64,000 nucleotides of DNA, taken from contig NZ_JBDKSS010000023.1 of NCBI RefSeq assembly GCF_039680535.1, forward strand, positions 62,001 to 126,000, given 5' to 3'. The first letter of the stretch is position 1. The number at the start of each line of letters is the position of its first letter. The stretch is from Parvibaculum sp039680535. Lineage in GTDB: Bacteria > Pseudomonadota > Alphaproteobacteria > Parvibaculales > Parvibaculaceae. The notes under the pieces were generated by a model. That model saw only the letters and a list, made by a program, of their open reading frames with translations. It did not search any database and was not told where the DNA came from. This document shows positions 53,246-61,447 of this stretch, piece after piece. A program made the translations under genes and the position numbers.

Positions 53246-54890
53246 AGAGCTTCTCCTTGAAGGGCTGGACACCGACGCGGCGATAGGTGTCGAGGAAGAT
53301 TTCGCCGTCCTTGCGGAGGTCGAGATAGGTTTTGACGATGGTGTCGACGGCATCGACGATTTCGGCTTCGGTGAAGGCCGGGCCGACGATGTCGCCAACG
53401 GCGGCGGTCTCATCCGCCGCGCCGCCAATCGTCACCTGGTAATATTCGACGCCCTTCTTGTCGACGCCGAGAATGCCGATATGGCCGACATGATGATGGC
53501 CGCAGGCATTGATGCAGCCAGAGGTGTTGATGTGCAGCCGCCCAATCTCGTGCTGCAGCTTCAGGTCGGCGAAACGCTCGGAAATGCGCTCCGCGACTGA
53601 AATCGAACGCGCATTGGCGAGGTTGCAATAGTCGAGGCCGGGGCAGGCGATCTGGTCGGTGATGAGGCCGACATTCGCCGTCGCGAGATCGGCGGCGGAA
53701 AGCGCCTGCCAAACCGCATAGAGATCCTTCTTGCGGACATGGGCGAGGCAGAGGTTCTGCTCATGCGCGACGCGGATTTCCGAGAAGGCATATTTCTCGG
53801 CGATGTCGGCGACGGCATCCATCTGGTCGGAGGTCGCGTCTCCCGGCGGCTTGCCGATGGGCTTCAGCGACACATTGACGATGGCGTAGCCCGGAACGCG
53901 ATGCGCGGTGACGTTCGCCTTCACCCAATCGGCGAAGGCCGGTTCGCGGGCGATGGCCGCATCGAGTTCGGGCGTCGCGTCGGGAAGCGTTTCGAAGGCG
54001 GGTGCCGCGAAATAGGCTTTGATGCGCTCGACTTCCGCGTCGGGAAGCTGAAGGGCGCCGCGCGCCTTTACGGCGGCGAATTCTTCCTCGACGAGCCTCT
54101 TCATTTCCTCGGTGCCGATCTCATGCACGAGGATCTTGATGCGCGCCTTGTAGGCATTGTCGCGGCGGCCCTGCATGTTGTAGACGCGCAGCGTCGCTTC
54201 GAGATAGGCGAGCAGGTCTTCGCGGCGAATGAAATCGCCGATCTTCTTGCCGATGATGGGCGTGCGGCCGAGACCGCCGCCGACCCAGACTTCATAGCCG
54301 ATCTCGCCGGCGGCGTTCTTCAGGATCTGGATGCCGATGTCGTGCACCTTGATCGCGGCGCGGTCGTTCTTCGTCGCGCAGACGGCGATCTTGAACTTGC
54401 GCGGCAGGAACGAGAATTCCGGGTGGAAGGTCGACCACTGGCGGATGATCTCGCTGATGATGCGCGGATCTTCGACTTCATCCGACGCCGCGCCCGCATA
54501 ATGATCCGAGGTCACATTGCGGATGCAATTGCCGGAGGTCTGGATGCAATGCATTTCGACCGAGGCGAGCTCGTCGAGAAGAGCTGGAATGTCCTTCAGC
54601 GCGGGCCAGTTCAGCTGGAGGTTCTGGCGCGTCGTGAAGTGGCCATAGCCCTTGTCATATTTGCGCGCGATGTCGGCGAGCTTGTGCAGCTGGCGCGAGG
54701 ACAGCGTGCCATAGGGCACGGCGATGCGGAGCATATAGGCGTGAAGCTGCAGATAGACGCCGTTCATCAGGCGCAGCGGCTTGAACTCGTCTTCCGACAA
54801 CTCGCCCGAAAGACGGCGCGCGACCTGACCGCGAAACTGCTCGACGCGTTCCGTCACCAGACGGTGGTCGAATTCATCATACCGATACAT
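53232..54890 (-). CDS. cysI: ferredoxin-dependent assimilatory sulfite reductase hemoprotein
   Basis: A 552-residue siroheme enzyme. The iron-sulfur/siroheme Cys residues are Cys416 and Cys422 (CPGLDYC) and Cys459 and Cys463 (SGCINACG). Typical blocks include FTTRQNLQLNW, EMHCIQTSGNC and YEVWVGGGLGR. It reduces sulfite (or nitrite) to sulfide. The genome-typical trio DUF2849-cysI-DUF934 is complete here, but cysG and cysH are not adjacent. Confidence 0.95.
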   Translation of the reverse strand: MYRYDEFDHRLVTERVEQFRGQVARRLSGELSEDEFKPLRLMNGVYLQLHAYMLRIAVPYGTLSSRQLHKLADIARKYDKGYGHFTTRQNLQLNWPALKDIPALLDELASVEMHCIQTSGNCIRNVTSDHYAGAASDEVEDPRIISEIIRQWSTFHPEFSFLPRKFKIAVCATKNDRAAIKVHDIGIQILKNAAGEIGYEVWVGGGLGRTPIIGKKIGDFIRREDLLAYLEATLRVYNMQGRRDNAYKARIKILVHEIGTEEMKRLVEEEFAAVKARGALQLPDAEVERIKAYFAAPAFETLPDATPELDAAIAREPAFADWVKANVTAHRVPGYAIVNVSLKPIGKPPGDATSDQMDAVADIAEKYAFSEIRVAHEQNLCLAHVRKKDLYAVWQALSAADLATANVGLITDQIACPGLDYCNLANARSISVAERISERFADLKLQHEIGRLHINTSGCINACGHHHVGHIGILGVDKKGVEYYQVTIGGAADETAAVGDIVGPAFTEAEIVDAVDTIVKTYLDLRKDGEIFLDTYRRVGVQPFKEKLYAAH

Positions 54891-54908
54891 GTGTTCTTCC
54901 TTGCGTTC

Positions 54909-55247
54909 TTACTCGTGAACGCCTGCGAGTTCCGCCTGCTTGCCGAGGTCGCGGCGTACCGTCGGGCCGGCCTGGCGGATGGTTTCGCGCACGCTCGATG
55001 CGCGGATGCCGTTGTCGGTCTTTTCGACTTCAAAGAGATAGACGTCGAGCACCAGATTGCCGGGCTCGAAGAACTGCTGGCCACGGGCGAGGAGCGCTTC
55101 GCCGGCTTCCTTGCCCTCGGCAACTTCGGCGTCCTGCAGCGATTCCGACCAGCCGTTTTCGGCGGTCAGATAGACGACAACGCCGTCCGCGAGGCGGTTG
55201 GCGGTTACGGCCTGAAACTGGGCGCCTTTGCGCGTGTGCTGGGCCAA
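54909..55247 (-). CDS. DUF2849-family protein
   Basis: 112 residues from TTG 55247, with AGGGAGG six bases upstream; the longer frame (55280) has no site. Conserved blocks are TANRLADGVVVYLTAENGW and DVYLFEVEKTDNGIRASSVRETIRQAG (in part). DUF2849 genes precede cysI in alphaproteobacteria and are assumed to help sulfite reduction. It is the first gene of the unit with cysI and DUF934; the 144-bp upstream region is AT-rich. Confidence 0.88.
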   Translation of the reverse strand: MAQHTRKGAQFQAVTANRLADGVVVYLTAENGWSESLQDAEVAEGKEAGEALLARGQQFFEPGNLVLDVYLFEVEKTDNGIRASSVRETIRQAGPTVRRDLGKQAELAGVHE

Positions 55248-55424
55248 AGGGGCCTCCCTGATGACTGAAAACGCCGCCATGGCGTAGCGGCGTCGGGCTT
55301 TTTACGACCGCGCCGAGTTGCCGGTAACATGGGGTTTTTCACAAAGCGCGTCAACCGTGGTGTAGATAATAATAATCCACAGTTGCATATTGTTTAATTG
55401 TGTTCGGGCAAAGCGGTTCGGGGT

Positions 55425-56219
55425 TCAGCGCTCCCGCCGGATCGCGCTTTCGTGCCAGCGCTTTAGCAGAGAATGCTCAACCCAGGCGAGGCCGAAGAAG
55501 ATGGTGATGCCGAGCAGGGAGAGCAGCAGCAGGGCGGCGAACATCTTCGGGATGTCGAGCCGGTTGCCTGCCTCCACGATGCGCCAGGCAAGGCCCGTCG
55601 AGGTGCCGGAGCCTGCGGCAAATTCGGCGACCACGGTGCCGATGAGGGCGAGGCCGCCCGAGATCTTCATGCCCGCGAGCATGTAGGGCGTCGCCGAGGG
55701 GAGCTGCAATTCGGTCAGGACCTGCCAGCGCGTCGCGCCATAAAGGCGGAAGAGGTCGCGCAGATTATGGTCGGCGGAGAGCAGGCCGAGCGTCGTGTTC
55801 GAAAGGATCGGGAAAAAGGCGACGATCCAGGCGAGGATCAGAAGCGCCAATTGTGTCCGGTCGAAGCCGACCCAGATCAGGATCAGTGGCGCGATGGCGA
55901 TGACCGGCGTGACCTGCAGGATGACAGCATAAGGAAAGAGCGCCATTTCGATGGCGCGGCTCTGCGAGAAGAGGATCGCGAGTCCGACGCCGCCGACGCA
56001 GGCGAGGAAGAAGGCCACAATGGTGATGCGCAGCGTGATCCAGAGCGAGCCCATCAGCGAACCGAAATTCTCGATCAGGCTTTGGGCGATGCGCGTGGGC
56101 GCCGGGAGCAGGAATTCGCGGACGCCGAAATAGCGCACCGAACCTTCCCAAAGAAGCAGAAAGGCGATGCCGACTGCAATCGGCACGACGATGCGGAGGA
56201 GGCGGGAGCTTTCGTTCAT
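55425..56219 (-). CDS. ABC transporter permease, SsuC/ThiX type
   Basis: A 264-residue protein from ATG 56219, after GGGAGCGAAGGG. It has about six helices and the EAA-type loop (YGATRWQVLTELQLPSATPYML). The start overlaps the stop of the ATPase gene by ATGA, so the operon is substrate-binding protein, ATPase, permease. Confidence 0.92.
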   Translation of the reverse strand: MNESSRLLRIVVPIAVGIAFLLLWEGSVRYFGVREFLLPAPTRIAQSLIENFGSLMGSLWITLRITIVAFFLACVGGVGLAILFSQSRAIEMALFPYAVILQVTPVIAIAPLILIWVGFDRTQLALLILAWIVAFFPILSNTTLGLLSADHNLRDLFRLYGATRWQVLTELQLPSATPYMLAGMKISGGLALIGTVVAEFAAGSGTSTGLAWRIVEAGNRLDIPKMFAALLLLSLLGITIFFGLAWVEHSLLKRWHESAIRRER

Positions 56220-56977
56220 CCCTTCGCTCCCTCTCTCAAGGCTGCGGAGATCTTCGCGCATTGGCCGACGAATGCTGCCGACTCGCGGAAGGCGCGGCCG
56301 CGCGGCGAGGGCGCTTCGATGGCGATGTCCCGGAGGATGCGGCCCGGCCGCGCGCCCATGACGAGCACGCGTTCAGAGAGATAGACGCTTTCATAGACGC
56401 TGTGCGTCACGAAAATGACGGTCCATCTCTGGCTTGCCCAGAGTTCGAGAAGATCGTCATCGAGCTTTTCGCGCGTGAATTCATCGAGAGCGGCGAAGGG
56501 CTCGTCCATCAGCAGCACGGGCGGCTCGGTGACGAGGGCGCGGGCGATGGAGACGCGCATCTTCATGCCGCCCGAAAGCTCACGCGGGAAACTCTGCGCG
56601 AAATCGGAAAGGCCGACGCGGGCCAGCGCCTCCATGATGCGCGGTTCGGCGTCCTTCTTCGCGATGCCCTTCAGCTTCAGTGGGAGGTAGATATTGTCGA
56701 TGACGCGCGCCCAGGGCATCAGCGTCGCGTCCTGAAAGACGAAGCCGATATCCGTCGGCCGTTTGCCGCCTGCCGCAGGCCATGCGATGGCGCCCGCGCT
56801 CGGTTCGATCAATCCGGCGATCATGCGCAGCAGCGTGGACTTGCCGCAGCCGGAGGGGCCGACCAGCGAAACGAAGGAGCCGCGCTCGATCTTCGCATCG
56901 ACGTCCGTGAGCGCGAGCGTGCCGCTGCCATAGGTCTTGGCGACGCCGGAAAGCTCGATGAGAGGCGCCTCGCTCAC
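56216..56977 (-). CDS. ABC transporter ATP-binding protein, SsuB/TauB type
   Basis: A 253-residue ATPase with Walker A GPSGCGKST, a Q-loop (FQDATLMPWARVIDN), signature LSGGMKMRVSIARAL and Walker B VLLMDEPFAALDEFT. The C-terminus is short and has no extra regulatory domain. It is coupled by 4-bp overlaps to both neighbours. Confidence 0.94.
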   Translation of the reverse strand: MSEAPLIELSGVAKTYGSGTLALTDVDAKIERGSFVSLVGPSGCGKSTLLRMIAGLIEPSAGAIAWPAAGGKRPTDIGFVFQDATLMPWARVIDNIYLPLKLKGIAKKDAEPRIMEALARVGLSDFAQSFPRELSGGMKMRVSIARALVTEPPVLLMDEPFAALDEFTREKLDDDLLELWASQRWTVIFVTHSVYESVYLSERVLVMGARPGRILRDIAIEAPSPRGRAFRESAAFVGQCAKISAALREGAKG

Positions 56978-58011
56978 TTGCCCGTCAGCTCTTTCTTGAG
57001 GTCGAGGCCGACGCCCTTGTTCACGAAGTCGAGCGTATAGGCATTGTGGACGTTGAGGCCCTTCGCAAAGACGCCGGCGGCAGACATGCTGCTATAGAAA
57101 TCCGACCAGCGCGCATCGGACATTGCGCCGATGCCCTTTTCCGCGGTCTCGCCGGAGTCGACGATGCCGTGCTCCTTTATCGTCGCGATGGCATGGGCAA
57201 TGAGATCGTCGGTCATCTCCGCATTGTCTTTTTTGATGAGCGCATTGGCGGGCGAGGGATCGCCATAAAGATAATCGACCCAGCCCTTGATCGAGGCATC
57301 GACGAATTTCTGCACGATCTCCGGATGTTCGGCGATCAGCTTGTCATTCGCCATGATGAAGGCCGCGTAGCCCGGATAGCCGTAATCGGAAAGCAGGAAG
57401 ACCTGCGGCTTGAACTTGCCTTCCTTTTCGACCGTGTAAGGCTCGGAGGAAAGATAGCCCTCCTGGATCGCCTTTTCATCGGTCAGGAAGGGCGCAAGAT
57501 TGAATGTGTATTTGCGGATCTGGTCGTCGGTGAAACCGAACTTCGCGCGGAGCCACGGCCAGAAGGACGAGATCGTCGCGTCGGCGACCATGATGGGCTT
57601 GCCCTTCATGTCGGCGACGGACTTCACATCGTCGCGCGGATGGGTGATGAGGACCTGCGGGTCCTTCTGGAAGATCGCGGCGACTGCCTTCGAGCCGGCA
57701 TTGGCGGCGACGACGTTCAGCGGAATGAAGCTGTTCGAGCCGATGCCGAACTGGACCGTGTCGGTGGCGAGAAGCTGCGGCACGTTCACGCCGGGGCCGC
57801 CCTGCTGGATCACGACGTCGAGACCCGCATCCTTGTAATAGCCCTTGGCGAGCGCCTGATAGAAGCCGCCATGCTCGGCCTGCGCCTTCCAGTCGGTGGC
57901 GAAGACGATATGCGCCGGGCCTTCGACCTTCGCGCCGGGCTTCAGCGCGAAAAATGCGACCAGAACCAGAATGGCGGCGGCAATGCCGCCGATGAGCAGA
58001 TTGCGATTCAT
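56974..58011 (-). CDS. ABC transporter substrate-binding protein, NMT1/THI5-like
   Basis: 345 residues from ATG 58011; the longer frame (58110) has no support. An N-terminal hydrophobic segment (LLIGGIAAAILVLVAFFAL) could be a signal or anchor. The NMT1 fold shows FATDWKAQAEHGGFYQALA and VVIQQGGPGVNVPQLLA. Relatives bind pyrimidines, thiamin precursors, riboflavin or sulfonates, so the ligand is not clear. The operon runs SBP-ATPase-permease with ATGA-type overlaps. Confidence 0.88.
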   Translation of the reverse strand: MNRNLLIGGIAAAILVLVAFFALKPGAKVEGPAHIVFATDWKAQAEHGGFYQALAKGYYKDAGLDVVIQQGGPGVNVPQLLATDTVQFGIGSNSFIPLNVVAANAGSKAVAAIFQKDPQVLITHPRDDVKSVADMKGKPIMVADATISSFWPWLRAKFGFTDDQIRKYTFNLAPFLTDEKAIQEGYLSSEPYTVEKEGKFKPQVFLLSDYGYPGYAAFIMANDKLIAEHPEIVQKFVDASIKGWVDYLYGDPSPANALIKKDNAEMTDDLIAHAIATIKEHGIVDSGETAEKGIGAMSDARWSDFYSSMSAAGVFAKGLNVHNAYTLDFVNKGVGLDLKKELTGK

Positions 58012-58112
58012 GAAGGAGCCCCCCCGAGGACGCGGCTGTTCCGATGGGGGCGGATGGTACCAGCGCCGCGAGGCGACGGCTACTGTGGGTGGACGCGGCC
58101 GCACCATCAAAT

Positions 58113-58194
58113 GTCACCCCGGCTCTAGGCGGGGTCCAGGAGCGGCTTGCTCGGAGTGTGTGGCCCCTGGGTCCCGGGACAAGCCCGGGATGAC
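58113..58194. repeat. 82-nt dispersed palindromic element, copy 3
   Basis: Bounded by GTCA and TGAC with stems at 58116-58135, 58136-58170 and 58172-58190. The middle loop GGCTTGCTCGGAGTGTG nearly matches the one in the 24108-24190 copy. It lies between the ABC operon and the Uup gene. Confidence 0.85.
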
Positions 58195-58233
58195 CGAAAG
58201 GCTTTTGAAGAGAGCATGTTGCGGTGGCGGGAA

Positions 58234-60021
58234 TCAGCTTCCCGACAGCGCCTCGCGCTTCAGCTCCAGTTCGAGCCAGGTTTCCTCAGCCTGCGCCAGT
58301 TCGGCGCGGAGCGCATCGTGGCGCGTGGTCTTGGAGGCGAAGGCCTTGGGGTCGCGCGAATAGAGATCCGGGTCGGCGAGTTCGGATTCGAGCTTCGCGA
58401 TTTCGGCCTGAAGCTTCGGCATTTTCGAACCGAGTTCTTCGAGGAGGCGGTTTTCCTTGTAGCTCAGCTTTGTCGCGACACGCGCGGCGGCGGGAGCAGC
58501 CTCGGCGGACGTGGCCTTCGCGGCCTGCTTCGCGGGCGCCTGCTCGCGCTTCCGGTTCAGCCAGTCGGAATAGCCGCCGGGATATTCCTCCACCTCGCCG
58601 GTGCCGTCGACGACGATCACCGAGGCGACGACGCGATCGAGGAAGTCGCGGTCATGGCTGACGAGGAGCACGGTGCCTTCGTAGTCCGTGAGCATTTCCT
58701 GCAGGAGATCGAGCGTCTCCATGTCGAGATCGTTGGTCGGCTCGTCGAGGACGAGAAGGTTCGAGGGTTTGGCGAGCGCGCGGGCAAGCAGCAGGCGGCA
58801 TTGCTCACCGCCCGACAGGGCCTTCACCGGCTGGCGGGCCTGACTCTCGCGGAAGAGAAAGTCCTTCAGATAGGAGACCACGTGGCGCGGCTGGCCGCGC
58901 ACCATGACCTGATCGCCGCCGCCCTCGCAGAGCGTTTGCCAGAGCGTCGCTTCGGGATCGAGGCTGCCGCGCGACTGGTCGACGATGATCGGCGTCAAAT
59001 TCGTACCCAGACGAATTTTCCCGCTATCGGGCGGCAGCGTGCCCATCAGCATTTTCAGCAGAGTCGTCTTGCCCGCGCCGTTCGGCCCGATGACGCCGAT
59101 CTTGTCGCCGCGGACGATGCGGGTCGAAAAATCGCGAACGATGACGCGGTCGCCGAAGCTCTTGGAAATATGCTCGGCTTCGATGACGAGCGTGCCGGAG
59201 GATTGGCCCGTTTCGACGGCGAGAGCCGCCTTGCCCGTGCGCGCGATGCTTTGCGCGCGCTCCTGCCTCAGCGAATAGAGACGGCGGAGGCGGCCCTGAT
59301 TGCGCTTGCGCCGCGCGCTGATGCCTTCGCGCGACCATTGCGTTTCCTGCAGGATCAGCCGGTCGAGCTTATGGGCGACGACTTCCTCCTCGGCGAGGAT
59401 CTGTTCCGACCATTCCTCAAATTGCGCGAAGCCCTTGTCGAGGCGGCGGATGGTGCCGCGATCGACCCAGAGGCAGTTGGTGGCGAGACGCTTCAGGAAG
59501 GCGCGGTCATGGCTGATGAGGATATAAGCGCCGCGGAACTGCGAGAGGCGTTCCTCAAGCCATTCGATGGAAGGAAGGTCGAGATGGTTCGTCGGCTCGT
59601 CGAGCAGGAGAATATCGGGCTCGTCGGCAAGCACGCGGGCAAGCGCCGCCTTGCGACCTTCGCCGCCGGAAAGTGTCGTGGTCGGCTTGGTGGGGTCGAG
59701 GCCCAACTCGTGGAGAACGGCTTCGGCTTCATGAGGCTCGGCGCCGCCGGCCGTCGCATAGTCGAGAACGGTGGCCGCGCCGCCGAAATCGGGCATCTGG
59801 GCGAGATAGGCGACCCGCGTGCCGGGCTGGAGGAAGCGCTCGCCGCCATCTGGTTCGACAAGGCCCGCCGCCACCTTCAGCAGCGTCGATTTGCCCGCGC
59901 CATTGCGGCCGACGAGGCAAAGCCGGTCGCCGGGGCCGATGGCAAAGCCCGCGCCGTCGATCAGGACCTGATCGGCGAAGGCAATGCGGATGTCGCGAAG
60001 GGCAAGAAGGGGCGGGGCCAA
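58234..60021 (-). CDS. uup: ABC-F family ATPase, Uup type
   Basis: A 595-residue protein with two ATP-binding domains: Walker A GRNGAGKST and GPNGAGKTT, signatures LSGGEGRKAALARVL and LSGGEQCRLLLARAL, and an ABC-F linker between them. The C-terminal coiled-coil (KENRLLEELGSKMPKLQAEI) is that of Uup, which acts on ribosomes or DNA structures. There is no membrane domain. The MFS gene lies 82 bp upstream on the same strand. Confidence 0.92.
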   Translation of the reverse strand: MAPPLLALRDIRIAFADQVLIDGAGFAIGPGDRLCLVGRNGAGKSTLLKVAAGLVEPDGGERFLQPGTRVAYLAQMPDFGGAATVLDYATAGGAEPHEAEAVLHELGLDPTKPTTTLSGGEGRKAALARVLADEPDILLLDEPTNHLDLPSIEWLEERLSQFRGAYILISHDRAFLKRLATNCLWVDRGTIRRLDKGFAQFEEWSEQILAEEEVVAHKLDRLILQETQWSREGISARRKRNQGRLRRLYSLRQERAQSIARTGKAALAVETGQSSGTLVIEAEHISKSFGDRVIVRDFSTRIVRGDKIGVIGPNGAGKTTLLKMLMGTLPPDSGKIRLGTNLTPIIVDQSRGSLDPEATLWQTLCEGGGDQVMVRGQPRHVVSYLKDFLFRESQARQPVKALSGGEQCRLLLARALAKPSNLLVLDEPTNDLDMETLDLLQEMLTDYEGTVLLVSHDRDFLDRVVASVIVVDGTGEVEEYPGGYSDWLNRKREQAPAKQAAKATSAEAAPAAARVATKLSYKENRLLEELGSKMPKLQAEIAKLESELADPDLYSRDPKAFASKTTRHDALRAELAQAEETWLELELKREALSGS

Positions 60022-60103
60022 GGTTCAATGTCCGGTGATATATGGGCACCGGCTATATGGCGCATCGGGGCGGGCGAGGCAATGGCTGCGGTTGGGCCGG
60101 CCA

Positions 60104-61432
60104 TCAGGCCGCAATCGGGATCGGCTCCGGCTTCGCGCCACGGCCGATGAAAAGCACCATGAGCGAGGCGACGATGCAGAGCGAGCCCGCCAGCGTGAAG
60201 GCGAGGAAATAGTCGCCAAGATCGACGCGGATGATGCCCGCGATCCATGCCGCGGAGGCGGCGCCGATCTGATGCATTGCGCTGATCCAGCCGAAATAGA
60301 TGCCGACATTGTCCTCGCCGAAGCTCTTCGTTGCGAGCTTCACCGTGGGCGGCACGGTGGCGATCCAGTCGAGGCCGTAAAAGACCGCGAACAGCGAAAG
60401 CCCATAGAAGGTGAAGTCGAAGGCATAGGGCAGATATAGAAGTGAGAGGCCCCTGAGCCCGTAATACCAGAAGAGGAGCTTTCGCGCGTCGAAGCGGTCG
60501 GAAAGCCAGCCGGAGCCCGTGGTGCCAAAGAAATCGAGAATGCCCATGGTGGCGAGGAGGCCGGCTGCCGCGACTTCCGGGATGCCGTGGTCGAGGCAGG
60601 CCGGTATCAGATGTGTGCCGATGAGGCCGTTCGTCGAAACCCCGCAGATAAAGAAGCTGCCGCCGAGAAGCCAGAAATCCCGCGACCTGAACCCTGCGGC
60701 CAGCGCGGCGAGTGCGCGGCGGAAGGGATTGCCGGTGAAATTTTCGGGCAAGGGGTCGCCGGGCTCGGCGCCAAAGGGCAGGAGACCCACATCCGAGGGC
60801 TTGTCGCGCAGGAAAAACCAGACGGGAAGGATCATTGCCGCTGCAATACAGGCCAGCGTGATCGATACGCTGCGCCAGCCTTCGCTCTCCGTGAGCTTTG
60901 CAAAGAGCGGCAGGAAGACGAGCTGGCCCGTCGCCGTGCTTGCGGTGAGCACACCCATGACCAGGCCGCGCCGGGCGGTGAACCAGCGCGTTGCGATCAT
61001 GCTCGCCATGACGAGGGCGATGAAGCCCGTGCCGCTGCCGACGACGACGCCCCAGAGCAGGACGAGTTGCCATGTTTCGGTCATCAAAGTGGTGAGAGCG
61101 ACGCCCGCCGCGATGACGGCAAGCGCGCCCATGACGGTGCGGCGGATGCCGAAGCGATCCATGATCGCGGCCGCGAAGGGCCCGAGCATGCCATAGAGAA
61201 AGATGCCGACGGCGACGGCGGAAGAGATCGTCGCGCGGGACCAGCCAAATTCCTTTTCGAGCGGAACGATGAGGATGCTGGGCGCGGAGCGCGTGCCCGC
61301 GCCGACGAGCATGGTCACGAAAACCACGGCGACGACGATCCAGGCATAATGCAGGCGAGGGCGCGCGGGCATGGGACGATCCGTGAGAATGGCGGCTTCG
61401 TCCGATTTGATAGCTCGGGGCGCGGAAGTCAA
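60104..61432 (-). CDS. MFS transporter, monocarboxylate (OFA/MCT)-like
   Basis: A 442-residue, 12-helix protein. The start is uncertain: TTG 61432 or ATG 61372 (RLHYAWIVVAVVFVTMLVGAG begins soon after). Typical MCT-like features are LIVPLEKEFGWSRATISSAVAVG and GILDFFGTTGSGWLSDRFDARKLLFW. The central loop is longer than in sugar porters. Substrates of this group are organic acids; the one here is unknown. It lies between uup and the penicillin-binding protein gene on the same strand. Confidence 0.85.
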   Translation of the reverse strand: MTSAPRAIKSDEAAILTDRPMPARPRLHYAWIVVAVVFVTMLVGAGTRSAPSILIVPLEKEFGWSRATISSAVAVGIFLYGMLGPFAAAIMDRFGIRRTVMGALAVIAAGVALTTLMTETWQLVLLWGVVVGSGTGFIALVMASMIATRWFTARRGLVMGVLTASTATGQLVFLPLFAKLTESEGWRSVSITLACIAAAMILPVWFFLRDKPSDVGLLPFGAEPGDPLPENFTGNPFRRALAALAAGFRSRDFWLLGGSFFICGVSTNGLIGTHLIPACLDHGIPEVAAAGLLATMGILDFFGTTGSGWLSDRFDARKLLFWYYGLRGLSLLYLPYAFDFTFYGLSLFAVFYGLDWIATVPPTVKLATKSFGEDNVGIYFGWISAMHQIGAASAAWIAGIIRVDLGDYFLAFTLAGSLCIVASLMVLFIGRGAKPEPIPIAA

Positions 61433-61447
61433 TCGCGCGATGGCGCC

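Noticed and set aside
58147..60150. A 667-codon plus-strand ORF opposite the Uup gene (also 25481-27379, 48352-49878, 53739-55268, 4959-6302, 6423-7724 and 212-1420)
   Set aside because: These long frames are antisense to well-recognised genes and come from high-GC codon bias that leaves few stops on the other strand; the translations match no family.
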